Shown here: in pieces, positions 1 through 7,979 of the stretch
How the letters are laid out: each line of letters starts with the position of its first letter
Position numbering within the stretch: position 1 is the stretch's first letter
Source: Mycolicibacterium septicum DSM 44393
GTDB taxonomy: Bacteria; Actinomycetota; Actinomycetes; Mycobacteriales; Mycobacteriaceae
Assembly (NCBI RefSeq): GCF_000455325.1
Contig: NZ_HG322951.1
Span: 3,776,800-3,808,807 of the forward strand
DNA length: 32,008 bases
Direction: 5' to 3'
Notes under the pieces: model-generated
Told to the model about the DNA's origin: nothing
Database searches by the model: none
What the model saw: the letters and a program-made list of their open reading frames with translations, nothing else
Program-made: the position numbers and the translations under genes

Positions 1-350
1 GCATCACCACGTACAGACTCGCTCAGCGGGGCTCCGCAGCCGTGACAGTAACGGCCCACCAGTGCCGGTTCGACCATCACCATCGCCTCCACTGTTCAAG
101 CCATCGGCGTGTTGCCCTGCCCTCTGATGTCACCCGGCGGGGCTCACACCAGACTAGAGTGCGCCGCTGTGTCGATCCCGCCAAAATGAGGTGGGGCAGT
201 TCACTGATCTCGAACCTGTTGGGAAAGCCGCGATCCCGCGGGCGGCCATGGCTCCTCGTGGTTGATCGATGTACCCGATCACCTTGTTCCCAACGCCTAG
301 GTCAGGGCACCGGCCAAGCTCGGCGGTGGGCGCAGGGGCCGAACCAAGAC
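1..350. other. intergenic region, possible IS21-family end remnant
   Basis: I see no convincing gene here; the short open frames lack a ribosome site and look random. Around 170-225 a TGTCGATCC start followed by GAGGTGGGGCAGTTC resembles the terminal G-rich repeats of actinobacterial IS21-family elements, but no istA or istB fragment is visible. An inverted pair GTTGGGAA / TTCCCAAC sits near 217-224 and 284-291. The stretch could hold the far end of the transposon to its right, but I could not match it to the other side. Confidence 0.3.
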
Positions 351-1106
351 TCAGCCGTTGGCCACGCGATAGTGTTCCCGCACGCGCCGCGGGTCGCGGG
401 TGCATCCAAGGGCGATGCAGTAGGTGACGACAAAGTCGGCGTCGAGCCCGGCTCGGTGAAACGTCCGCATGAACTCGTGGACATAACCGCGGTCACGCCC
501 GCTCTTAGGTGCAGACGATAAACGGTCGTCGAGGAAAAGCATGCTTTCGAACTCGTCGTGCAGCGAGGGCTCTAGCGGTGGCGTCAGTTCGCCGGTGGCG
601 GCGTTGAACGCGCCTGTGGCGGTTGCCCATCCGAGCACCCCGGGCGCCTTTCCCCATTCGAATACCGTGAGGGTGGATTCCCCGACGCGGGATACACACT
701 TGATCAAGGACTCTTCACTGGGCCATGCCGCTACCACGGGCCCGCCCCACGGAACTGTGTCGGATCGGGCAGAAACCCATGTCGACTGGGCGGCCAGGGC
801 CGCTAATACAGGTGGGTTGTCGATCGCGTTGCCCGACTTCTGCGGCGTCATGATGACGCGCTTGCCTTGGCCGCGGCGCTCATTTGCGTTGAGCCACTTG
901 GCGAGCCGCTTGCCGGTGATCGTCTCCATACGCGCTTCAAAGGGAACCCAGGCCGCGTTGTATCGGGGTTCGACGACGTGCATTCTTCGCAACCTACACC
1001 TCGGCACCGACGACGAACTCGTGGTGAACCGACCGAGCTGCGCGTCGATGACCAGAAGTCGCCCGTGGCCGCTTTCTCGTGTCCGATCCGGCACGATAAC
1101 GGTCAT
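351..1106 (-). CDS. hypothetical protein, divergent pair (minus member)
   Basis: This 251-residue protein is not recognised. It reads as a normal soluble protein: mixed charged and hydrophobic residues, no signal peptide or membrane segment, and several tryptophans. The start is taken at 1106, where a run of five G lies a few bases upstream as a weak ribosome site; an in-frame ATG at 1118 is an alternative. The start codon sits inside the palindrome GGTCATGACC and overlaps the start of the plus-strand neighbour, so the two genes diverge from the same base pairs. It may be the outermost cargo gene of the Tn7-like island. I assign no function. Confidence 0.55.
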   Translation of the reverse strand: MTVIVPDRTRESGHGRLLVIDAQLGRFTTSSSSVPRCRLRRMHVVEPRYNAAWVPFEARMETITGKRLAKWLNANERRGQGKRVIMTPQKSGNAIDNPPVLAALAAQSTWVSARSDTVPWGGPVVAAWPSEESLIKCVSRVGESTLTVFEWGKAPGVLGWATATGAFNAATGELTPPLEPSLHDEFESMLFLDDRLSSAPKSGRDRGYVHEFMRTFHRAGLDADFVVTYCIALGCTRDPRRVREHYRVANG

Positions 1107-1566
1107 GACCCCCGACATATGGATTTCAACGACGACATCCGAAGTCACCTTTGAGAACAACACCCCGGGCCGCCAATGGCAGCGCGTCGGCACGATCGAC
1201 ACCGCGCAAGAAGCCGATCTTGCCAAACACATCCAAGTACTGCTCAACCTGCGCGGCTCCGCGCCGCCAATCTCCGGCTTCTACGTAAGCGCAGACCCCG
1301 ACAACGTCTGGGTCCGCGCTGCACAGCGGGATCCTGCCGGGCAGCCGCCGTTCTGGATCGCGGTCGACCCCTGGGGCCGGGACAGGCCCACGATTGTCAA
1401 CGCGGCTCAGACCTACTTCGTCAGCAACGAGATGGCGACCGCGACAAGGTCGCTGGCCCGGCGTGCACCGCAGCCCCATCCCGGTCGTGCCGTGAAACCA
1501 GTCATGATCGGTGTCAAGATCAAGCACCACGAGGACGGGCTGTTCACCCCGCACGTGAATCGATAA
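1105..1566 (+). CDS. hypothetical protein, divergent pair (plus member)
   Basis: A 153-residue unknown protein whose codons end mostly in G or C, as expected for a real gene in this genome. It has no signal peptide, membrane segment or familiar motif. The middle has aromatic and acidic residues (GFYVSADPDNVWVRAAQR) and the C-terminus is basic. No Shine-Dalgarno sequence precedes the ATG at 1105, so initiation could be leaderless. It diverges from the minus-strand gene through overlapping start codons, which suggests a pair that is controlled together. The function is unknown. Confidence 0.5.
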   Translation: MTPDIWISTTTSEVTFENNTPGRQWQRVGTIDTAQEADLAKHIQVLLNLRGSAPPISGFYVSADPDNVWVRAAQRDPAGQPPFWIAVDPWGRDRPTIVNAAQTYFVSNEMATATRSLARRAPQPHPGRAVKPVMIGVKIKHHEDGLFTPHVNR

Positions 1567-1621
1567 CTGCGGCGCTGGTCGGTGGCGCGATCGATACCAT
1601 GACCGAGGGGAGGTATGGCCC

Positions 1622-1822
1622 GTGGATTGTCCACCCGAGAAGACCCAGGCGGGTGTCCAGCCCGCGGCGAAGTGCCAGGCGGTGATCAAGAAGATCGCGG
1701 CCCGGGCCACCACGGCCTCGGCGAAGCTGGAGAACCGCCAGGTGCCGGCCGGGCATGTGCGTTCGGCCGGTGTGCAACGCCTGCTGTCTGAGCGGCAAGG
1801 CCGCGAACACCGACCCCGCTGA
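1622..1822 (+). CDS. possible small basic protein
   Basis: A 66-codon frame starting with GTG and preceded by a good purine-rich ribosome site (GAGGGGAGG, about seven bases upstream). The product is lysine- and arginine-rich with an alanine-rich helical middle, and carries two cysteines. I do not recognise it. A longer minus-strand frame covers the same bases but reads as an arginine-rich shadow. The ribosome site is the main support; the call is tentative. The rest of 1567-1951 shows nothing I can identify. Confidence 0.3.
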   Translation: MDCPPEKTQAGVQPAAKCQAVIKKIAARATTASAKLENRQVPAGHVRSAGVQRLLSERQGREHRPR

Positions 1823-1951
1823 CCCCTCGACCCGGTGCACCGCCGCGCGCGGGCACGAGTTGGTCTGCCCTGCTTGCTGATGTCGTCGCCGCTCGATCAG
1901 CCGGGCGACCCGTTCAACCCCAGTTTCAGCAGCGCCAGAGTGCAACACATT

Positions 1952-2926
1952 TCATCGGGCGCGGAATTTGTCGGCGCGGCGACGTTCTTGTTGGAAATCG
2001 GCTGTCCACCAACGGCCCTCGGCGATATCGAGGAACTCCTTAGCTCGGCGCCGATCCAGCACGAGTTTGTCTTCATGGTCGAACCACTCTGCGGGATCTT
2101 CACCGTGTTTGGCCAGCACCTCGCGCAGTGAGGACGGCGTCATGGCGCTGATGCCTGGCTGGGACGGCAGACGATTCAGCCTTTTGGCCACGCTGCTGAG
2201 CGCGGTTCCCAGCTCGACGATTGCTTCGGCGGTGCCCTCAGCGAACGGCAGCTCGGGCATGGCCACGTCGAAGCCGGCAACATTGGCCGGCACCTCGGCG
2301 GCCAGCTCATCGAGATCGGAGAACAGCCGGTCATATGCCGACCTGCGGATGATGGCCAATTCGCTGCCGGTTACCACCAGGTCGACTTCTGACTCCAGCA
2401 TGAGATCAGGCTTCTGAGTGCGGCGCAACGACCCGGCGAACCGGCCCCAGAAGGCCGCTTTCTTCAAGGTCCGGGCCGGATTGATCGCCCGGACACATCC
2501 GATCATCTCCCCGCTGGGCTGGCGAAACACGATGCCGTACAACGCGAAGTTTCCGTCAGCGAGTTGACCTGCGGTGATATCTGTCAATCCCTCACAGTCG
2601 GCGATGAGCCGAACCAGGTCGGCGCTGTCGTCCTGGTCATCGCCGCCCTCCTCTGGCTCAGCTCGGTGCACGGCGGGTAGGTCGACAATCTCGCGGCGGA
2701 TGTACTCCTCGCCGGCGACAGGCAGAACCTCGTGGCCGAAGTCGATCGCTTCGGCGGACGCGAGATAGGCCATCGCATCGTGAACCACAGCCCTCAGGTC
2801 CTCGAAGGTGTCCGCGTGCAGGTCGATCCGTCCGCCGGTGAGTTGGCGGGCGCGGGGCCGCCAACCGACAATTAATTGCGGGTCGGAATCGGTTCCAATC
2901 CCCAGCCAGTCCTCGTCGTTTCTCAT
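1952..2926 (-). CDS. KwaB-like protein (DUF4868), Kiwa defence effector candidate
   Basis: The 324-residue length matches KwaB, the effector half of the Kiwa anti-phage system. Residues about 125-265 have the DUF4868 pattern: a strand-rich part around FALYGIVFRQPSG, a lysine-containing turn near 155, then a hydrophobic strand, a turn and an aromatic helix at 181-202 (EVDLVVTGSELAI, followed by YDRLF), and a helix ending in a basic KRLNRL near 255. An acidic stretch at 89-102 (EPEEGGDDQDD) looks like a linker. A strong ribosome site (GAGGGGGG) precedes the ATG. It lies 44 bases after the membrane-protein gene, the KwaA-KwaB order. In Kiwa, the membrane KwaA is thought to sense phage infection and KwaB to act on phage DNA. 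The assignment rests on pattern and gene pairing only. Confidence 0.6.
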   Translation of the reverse strand: MRNDEDWLGIGTDSDPQLIVGWRPRARQLTGGRIDLHADTFEDLRAVVHDAMAYLASAEAIDFGHEVLPVAGEEYIRREIVDLPAVHRAEPEEGGDDQDDSADLVRLIADCEGLTDITAGQLADGNFALYGIVFRQPSGEMIGCVRAINPARTLKKAAFWGRFAGSLRRTQKPDLMLESEVDLVVTGSELAIIRRSAYDRLFSDLDELAAEVPANVAGFDVAMPELPFAEGTAEAIVELGTALSSVAKRLNRLPSQPGISAMTPSSLREVLAKHGEDPAEWFDHEDKLVLDRRRAKEFLDIAEGRWWTADFQQERRRADKFRAR

Positions 2927-2970
2927 ATATCGCCCCCCTCAGAGCACTGCGCCAAAATACGGCACCGATT

Positions 2971-3555
2971 CTAGCCATCAACTTTCACCAACCCGCCGGC
3001 AAAATTCACCCCACTGAATGGCTCGCCGGCTCGCGGCGGGGTCTTGGCGAGGATCAAGACGTCCTGTTCGTTGACACGCCCTGCAATCACCTTCCACCCC
3101 AGCACATACAGCGTCGGGTTGATAAATAGTAGATCGCTGTTCACGAACACAATCCACGCCACCGCGAAGTACACCAGATACGCCCCGGTCGACCACCAGG
3201 AATTCGGTGGTCCGGACAAAAACGGCAGCAAATAAGTGGCCAGGTATCCCGATACTTCGCTGCCTTTGTCGCGCACAGTGCTGGCCTGCACCGTGCGCGA
3301 GTTCTTCCTGCGCTGACCATATGTGCAGCGCCAGCCATCAACAACGACCACCGCGCCGGCAGCGAAGTAGCCGATACGAGCCGGCCACGTCGTGCACTGC
3401 AACCCGAAGATCAGCAACAGCGGCATGTAGGACAGCACAAAGAGCCTGGTACGCATCCACGTCCTGCCGAGACGGTCGAATGCCCCCTCAGCCGCTGGTC
3501 CGCTGGTCGTGCCCATACCCACCACGCTAGGCAATGTGTCCGACAAACTGGACAT
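2971..3555 (-). CDS. KwaA-like membrane protein, Kiwa sensor candidate
   Basis: A 194-residue integral membrane protein with about four hydrophobic segments: near residues 38-54 (LFVLSYMPLLLIFGL), 60-77 (IGYFAAGAVVVVDGW), a shorter segment containing YLATYLLPFL, and a long one near 120-150 running into INPTLYVLGW. The tail has a short cytosolic part with VLILAK. A YL-x-TYLLPFL segment followed by a NP-x-LYVLG segment fits my recollection of the KwaA family. It lies directly upstream of the KwaB-like gene. The ATG at 3555 has GGGTGAG immediately before it, too close to be ideal; an in-frame ATG at 3516 is an alternative. Another family of small four-helix defence proteins cannot be excluded. 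Confidence 0.55.
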   Translation of the reverse strand: MSSLSDTLPSVVGMGTTSGPAAEGAFDRLGRTWMRTRLFVLSYMPLLLIFGLQCTTWPARIGYFAAGAVVVVDGWRCTYGQRRKNSRTVQASTVRDKGSEVSGYLATYLLPFLSGPPNSWWSTGAYLVYFAVAWIVFVNSDLLFINPTLYVLGWKVIAGRVNEQDVLILAKTPPRAGEPFSGVNFAGGLVKVDG

Positions 3556-3669
3556 CTCACCCGCAATGACGGTGGCGGCGATCAGCGCCCGATCCCTGCG
3601 CCGACGAGCAGACGGGGCGGTGGGCAGCAGGATGCGCCCGGAGTCACTACCTCACCGTGGCCGCCAATG

Positions 3670-3906
3670 TCACAGTCCGAGCTGTCGGCGCAGCTCGGAC
3701 AGTTGGTGCGCGGCGAGGTCGAGGACTTCGGCGGCCGCCGGCAGGCAGTACCTGAACTGCTTGTCGTTCTCCACGACGACCAAGTGCGTGTCGCCGGCCA
3801 GGATGAAGTGGGCGTTCTTGCCCCGCAGGTGTGCAGCGCAGTGCCGCTCATGATTTGTGCGAGGTGTTTCGACGCGGACGTGGCGCAGTATCGCTTTGGG
3901 GGACAT
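3670..3906 (-). CDS. 78-residue small protein between helicase and Kiwa-like genes
   Basis: A small unknown protein with a textbook start: GAAGGAG lies six bases before the ATG. It begins 33 bases after the helicase stop codon, so it is probably co-transcribed with it. The sequence is histidine- and arginine-rich at the N-terminus, has a central strand-turn-strand stretch (AHFILAGDTHLVVVEND) and a leucine-rich C-terminal helix. There is no signal peptide or HTH. Its place between a helicase and a putative defence pair suggests an accessory subunit or a small regulator, but that is inference from position. Confidence 0.6.
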   Translation of the reverse strand: MSPKAILRHVRVETPRTNHERHCAAHLRGKNAHFILAGDTHLVVVENDKQFRYCLPAAAEVLDLAAHQLSELRRQLGL

Positions 3907-3939
3907 GCCGACTCCTTCGGGGCACGGTGCGGGTTGTGG

Positions 3940-6000
3940 TTACTCGTGTTGGGACAGTTGGGATCTCAAGGTGTCACCGACGGTGTCAGCGATCTCGTCG
4001 ATGCGGTCGAAGATGGTGCTGAACTGTTCGCGTGACCAGTCACCGCGGGTGCCGTTGGGCATGCCTACCGCTTCGTTGATCGCCGCGGACAGACGCCGGA
4101 TCGCGATGACGGAGTTGTGCTGGCGAGGGCCCGCGGTGACGGCCATCAGCTGATGACCCCGCGGGGGCAGATCCAGGTCGGCCAGGATTCGGTTGGCTAC
4201 CGACTTGGTGCGTTGGTTGACGCGAGTTTTGGCCGACTGTCGGGCGCGTTGCGGGGAGACCGGGATCGGTTGTGGCGCGGGCGGCACGGCGGCAGCCTGC
4301 TGGGCGAGCAGACGCTGGCGTAGCTGGTCGCGTTCGACGAGGTCGCCGAGGCGGACACCGGGAGCGACTTCGCGGCCGAGGATCTCGTCGAGAACGCGGT
4401 CGTCGGTGGGGTCGAGGTAGGTCTGCTCGACGAAGTCGGTGAGGATCTCGTTGTCAACGAGCATGCCGCCGTCGAAGCGGCGGGCCCGCGGGCCACCGTC
4501 ACCGTCCTGGTCGGCGTCCTCGTCGGTGATGCCGGCGACCCATCCGTGCACCAGGGCTTGATCGTCGAGGTCGAGTTCACGGAACTCCGACCAGCGGGCA
4601 TCGTTGTTCAGCCCGACGTGGGACACGATGTGGCCTTGATTATCGGGGTGCTCAGGGGCGGCTTCCTGCACGACGCGCATCACCCGGCCGACGAATTGGA
4701 TGTAGGGCGCCAGACTGCGAAACGGCCGGAAGATCGCGGCCACGCTGAGCCGGGGGTGGTCGAACCCTTCACCGAGCATCTGCACCTGCACGATGCAGTC
4801 GAGCTGACCTTGGCGCAGCCGCTCGATCACCGCGTCCTGGGCGTCTTCGTCCATATCGGAGTGGATTTCAGCGGCCCGGTATCGGCACTCGTTGTAGAGG
4901 GCGGCGACCTGGCGGGCATGGTCGACCGAGCATGCGGCAGCGATGATCTGATGCTGGATGCCCGTCTGGGCGCGCATCCGGTCGCACGCCTGAATGCTGG
5001 CTTCGACGATGTGGCGGTTGCATTCCGGGCTCAGCGCCACCCCGCGGCGAAACCACGCCTCTTCGCGCAGTTGCAGGACTTCCTCGAGAGTGTGATGGCG
5101 GGTGTCGTCGCGGTAGGTGAAGTAGATCTCGGCCGGCGCGACGTTGCGGGAGTGGATCTGCTTGATGTAGCCGGTGACCATCGCCCGGGTGAACGGATAC
5201 CGGTAGACGATCTCACCGTGCAGTTGCTGCTGATCGGAGCGAAACGGGGTGGCGGTGAGACTGACCACCTTGGCGTTGGGGAAACGGCGAAAGACCTTCT
5301 GCCAGCTTTCGGCCGCGGCGTGATGGCCCTCGTCGACCAGGATCATGTCGAAGAAGTCCTCGGGGAACTGCGGCAGCCAGCGATCAGCCTGGCTGGCCAG
5401 CTGCTGGATGTTGCAGACCACGAAGTCGCTTTCGATCGCATCGTGGATATTGGCATTGGGTCCGTCCAGGACGGCCATCCACGGTCCCGCGGTGAAGTCC
5501 GACAGCACGCGGCACTTGGTCCAAAAGCATTGTGGGCTGGTGATGTCCACGGCATCGGCGACGCCCTTGCGGATGGTGAGATTCGGGGTAATCACCAGTG
5601 TGCGTCCACGCGCGATGCCGAAAGGCAAAGTGGCCATGATCCCGGTCTTGCCGCACCCGACCGGAATCTGCACAATCGCGGGACCAGCACCGGTGGCGAA
5701 GTGTTCGCGGACCGCGCGATGCGCCTCACGCTGCGGGTCGCGCAGTGCGGCGTTGGCTTCGATATCGGCATTGGCGGTGGCGAACACACTGCTGTCGGCG
5801 CCGGCGGCGGCAGCCTCCTGGGCACGGCGGTACTGCAGCCGGAACGGCTCCAGATCGGCGCGCCGATAATACCGGTAGTCACTGCCGGGCCGCCGCAGCG
5901 CGGGCAGGGTGCCATCACGATCCCATCGCCGCAGCGTCTGCGCGGACACCCCAAGGTAGGCCGCGGCTTGCGCGACACGCAGGAAACCTTCATCAGCCAT
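3940..6000 (-). CDS. MerR-type HTH / SF2 helicase fusion
   Basis: The 686-residue protein begins with a MerR/excisionase-type winged helix (about 5-52: a helix-turn-helix at AAAYLGVSAQTLRRWDRDG, then the wing basics RYYRR). A superfamily 2 helicase follows: Walker A VGCGKT at 114-119, DEGH at 223-226, TAT at 249-251, and a C-terminal RecA-like domain ending in the arginine-finger motif QFVGRVMR. The last 170 residues are a separate glutamine- and arginine-rich region. The open frame extends upstream to 6702, but that part is antisense to another gene; the ATG at 6000 coincides with the predicted transcript start. The fusion suggests a helicase that binds its own promoter or a specific DNA site. 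Related helicases occur in restriction and other phage-defence systems; the substrate is unknown. Confidence 0.85.
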   Translation of the reverse strand: MADEGFLRVAQAAAYLGVSAQTLRRWDRDGTLPALRRPGSDYRYYRRADLEPFRLQYRRAQEAAAAGADSSVFATANADIEANAALRDPQREAHRAVREHFATGAGPAIVQIPVGCGKTGIMATLPFGIARGRTLVITPNLTIRKGVADAVDITSPQCFWTKCRVLSDFTAGPWMAVLDGPNANIHDAIESDFVVCNIQQLASQADRWLPQFPEDFFDMILVDEGHHAAAESWQKVFRRFPNAKVVSLTATPFRSDQQQLHGEIVYRYPFTRAMVTGYIKQIHSRNVAPAEIYFTYRDDTRHHTLEEVLQLREEAWFRRGVALSPECNRHIVEASIQACDRMRAQTGIQHQIIAAACSVDHARQVAALYNECRYRAAEIHSDMDEDAQDAVIERLRQGQLDCIVQVQMLGEGFDHPRLSVAAIFRPFRSLAPYIQFVGRVMRVVQEAAPEHPDNQGHIVSHVGLNNDARWSEFRELDLDDQALVHGWVAGITDEDADQDGDGGPRARRFDGGMLVDNEILTDFVEQTYLDPTDDRVLDEILGREVAPGVRLGDLVERDQLRQRLLAQQAAAVPPAPQPIPVSPQRARQSAKTRVNQRTKSVANRILADLDLPPRGHQLMAVTAGPRQHNSVIAIRRLSAAINEAVGMPNGTRGDWSREQFSTIFDRIDEIADTVGDTLRSQLSQHE

Positions 6001-6007
6001 AGGGCTC

Positions 6008-6035
6008 ACTATACAACCTTGTACAACATTAACAA
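6008..6035 (-). promoter_or_regulatory. promoter and operator of the helicase gene
   Basis: On the minus strand, TTGTTA (6035-6030) and TATAGT (6013-6008) are separated by 16 bases. Transcription would start at about 6000-6001, exactly at the ATG, so the mRNA is predicted to be leaderless, as is common in mycobacteria. The spacer carries the inverted repeat TACAA-CC-TTGTA (6012-6023), overlapping a second perfect palindrome TTGTACAA (6019-6026). MerR regulators bind spacer palindromes of this kind, and the gene product carries a MerR-type HTH, so autoregulation is likely. Confidence 0.6.
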
Positions 6036-6134
6036 GATGGTTTCCGGGCGCTTGGAGCGCCGACATTGATGCCTCTGACCTCGACACACCGAGCCGGTAC
6101 GGGGCTGATCGCGACGAGACCGGACGCTCACTGG

Positions 6135-6140
6135 TATATT
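6135..6140 (+). promoter_or_regulatory. extended -10 element, leaderless start
   Basis: TATATT preceded by TGG (an extended -10 element) ends seven bases before the ATG at 6148. No Shine-Dalgarno sequence is present, and the expected start of transcription falls on the start codon. I see no convincing -35 hexamer. Confidence 0.5.
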
Positions 6141-6147
6141 TTCTGGC

Positions 6148-6759
6148 ATGTCGCAATACCCGGATCCGCAGGTTGTGGTGGATGATCTTGGCGACAAGTT
6201 CTTGCGCGCCTTCGTCGTGGCCGTCGACACCGCGCGGGCGGATCTGGCGGTCTTCGAGGAGTTCAAGCCGCAGTGGTTCGTCAACTTCTCCAAGCGTTTC
6301 GTCGCGAACTTCATCCACGAGCGCATGTGGGACTCCATGACCAGCCAGGTCGCCAGTCATCCCGAGGTGACCGTCGTCGATGAAGAGCCGACGCGGCAGA
6401 TCCACTACGGAGCCAACTATGTGGTGCGCTTCAAGCGCCACGCCGCCAACTTGCGGATCGAGACGTTCCCGACCAGCGGAGCGTTGGCGTTCTGGACCAA
6501 TCAGGCCGCGTTGCCCGGCTTGGAGCTGGTCACGCTGGCCATGGGTTATATCTGGGAGCCCGAGCTCGGTGAGATCGGTGAGGCGATCTTGTCGTTCCGC
6601 GACGGCAAGAACAACCCGGTGTGGTCGGTGACCTTGACGTCGCCGGCAGGTGGTGAGGCGACCGGCATCACGTGGGAACCGATCGACCCACAGCTGCCGC
6701 AACTGGACCTCAGCGACGTGGTCGAAGAGCGCGACGAAGGCACCACGGATCAGCCATGA
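6148..6759 (+). CDS. hypothetical protein coupled to XRE/ImmA metallopeptidase
   Basis: A 203-residue acidic, soluble protein that I do not recognise. It contains a helical N-terminus, aromatic-rich stretches (FKPQWFVNFSKRFVANF) and a C-terminal strand-rich part ending in a highly acidic tail. Its stop codon overlaps the next start codon as ATGA, so the two proteins are almost certainly made together. Genes upstream of XRE/ImmA peptidases often encode the toxin, partner or substrate of the peptidase; that role here is inference. It is divergent from the helicase gene across a 147-base region. Confidence 0.7.
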   Translation: MSQYPDPQVVVDDLGDKFLRAFVVAVDTARADLAVFEEFKPQWFVNFSKRFVANFIHERMWDSMTSQVASHPEVTVVDEEPTRQIHYGANYVVRFKRHAANLRIETFPTSGALAFWTNQAALPGLELVTLAMGYIWEPELGEIGEAILSFRDGKNNPVWSVTLTSPAGGEATGITWEPIDPQLPQLDLSDVVEERDEGTTDQP

Positions 6760-7802
6760 GCCAGATCGGCGACGTCATTCTGACCGCCCGACGCGCCGCC
6801 GGACTCACGCAGGAAGAACTCGCAGAGCACCTGGGAATCACTCAGGCCGCCTTGTCGCGCTACGAGAATGACCTGCGCGAACCCGACGACGCCACAGTCG
6901 AGCGAATGTCTGAAATCCTTGATGTGTCACCGGATTTCCTCACCCATCCATTCCAGCTTCGGGGAGCGTTGGCAGCCGACGCGCACATGCGCCGGCAGAA
7001 GACGACCAAGGTCTCGGAGTGGAAGTCGGCCGAATCGAAGTTGAACCTCTACCGGATGCGGTCGGCGTTTTTGACCCGCCGCATCCCGATGAGCCCGACC
7101 AACCACATGCCCACCTTCGATCCGGATGACACGACACCGGCTGATGCTGCCCGCATGGTGCGGGCCCAGTGGAGGATGCCGATCGGTCCCGTGCGCAATC
7201 TGACGCGCTGGGTCGAGTCGGCCGGCGTCATCGTTGTCGAGGAGCACTTGGGAACTCGGCGCATTGACGGGTTGTCGCAGTGGGCCAGCGAGTATCCGGT
7301 CATATTGCTCAACGCAGATCTGTCCACTGATCGGAAACGATGGACGCTGGCCCACGAGGTGGGCCACCTTGTGTTGCATTCGAGCTATGTGGACCCCGAT
7401 GTCGAATCGCAAGCCGACGATTTCGCCGCCGAACTGCTGATGCCGTCGCACGTGATCGAGTCCGACCTGCACAGTCTCACGCCGTCACGGTTGCTCGCGT
7501 TGAAGAAGATGTGGGGCGTCTCGATGCAGGCGATCTTCGAGCACGCCCACCGTCTGGGGAAAGTCAGCGCTGCCGACCGCACCAAGTTCTATCGCACCAT
7601 GAACGCGCGCGGGTGGCGCCGGCACGAGCCCGGCGCCGATGCCATCCCCACCGAGCGACCCGAGTTGGCGCAAACGATCGGACAGACGCTCATGACCCGT
7701 GGCGGCCTCAGCCGAGACGAAGTCGCCCGCTTGACCGGTCGCCGCACTGCCGGCAACGAAAGTGTGTTTCTCCCACCGGAAACACGTCTGCGGGCCCTCT
7801 AG
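6756..7802 (+). CDS. XRE-family HTH / ImmA-IrrE metallopeptidase
   Basis: This 348-residue protein has an N-terminal XRE helix-turn-helix (about 5-60, with LTQEELAEHLGITQAALSRYE) and a C-terminal ImmA/IrrE zinc peptidase domain. The zinc site is AHEVGH, with H200, E201 and H204. The downstream segment SQADDFAAELLMP supplies the usual third-ligand region and the LMP signature. Such proteins cleave repressors or antitoxins in response to stress or foreign DNA and control integrative elements. Translation is coupled to the upstream gene by a 4-base overlap. In this island it could switch on the defence cargo or the transposon; that is inferred from context. Confidence 0.85.
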   Translation: MSQIGDVILTARRAAGLTQEELAEHLGITQAALSRYENDLREPDDATVERMSEILDVSPDFLTHPFQLRGALAADAHMRRQKTTKVSEWKSAESKLNLYRMRSAFLTRRIPMSPTNHMPTFDPDDTTPADAARMVRAQWRMPIGPVRNLTRWVESAGVIVVEEHLGTRRIDGLSQWASEYPVILLNADLSTDRKRWTLAHEVGHLVLHSSYVDPDVESQADDFAAELLMPSHVIESDLHSLTPSRLLALKKMWGVSMQAIFEHAHRLGKVSAADRTKFYRTMNARGWRRHEPGADAIPTERPELAQTIGQTLMTRGGLSRDEVARLTGRRTAGNESVFLPPETRLRAL

Positions 7803-7979
7803 GTGCGGTCGCGATGAACCCGTCGATCGGCACCGCAATGACCTCTGCCCGCACCGGTGTGGTTCTGCGTGGGTATCTGCGCTGCTGGGGTGTGGATGTT
7901 GTGCTTGCCGCGGGAGCGTCAGGCGGTTCCCTCAGGTGCCAGGCCCCACAATCCGTTCCAGCTTCGTGCCGTCGAGCGG

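Noticed and set aside
541..1104. Upstream extension of the plus-strand frame to an ATG at 541
   Set aside because: It is antisense to the better-supported minus-strand gene 351-1106, and its composition is serine- and arginine-rich as expected for a shadow.
4546..6069. 507-residue plus-strand frame across the helicase gene
   Set aside because: It lies opposite a helicase with all catalytic motifs; its glycine-, valine- and aspartate-rich composition is typical of an antisense shadow of a high-GC gene.
6001..6702. N-terminal extension of the helicase frame to 6702
   Set aside because: It runs antisense through the 6148-6759 gene and through the promoter, and the extra 234 residues show no domain.
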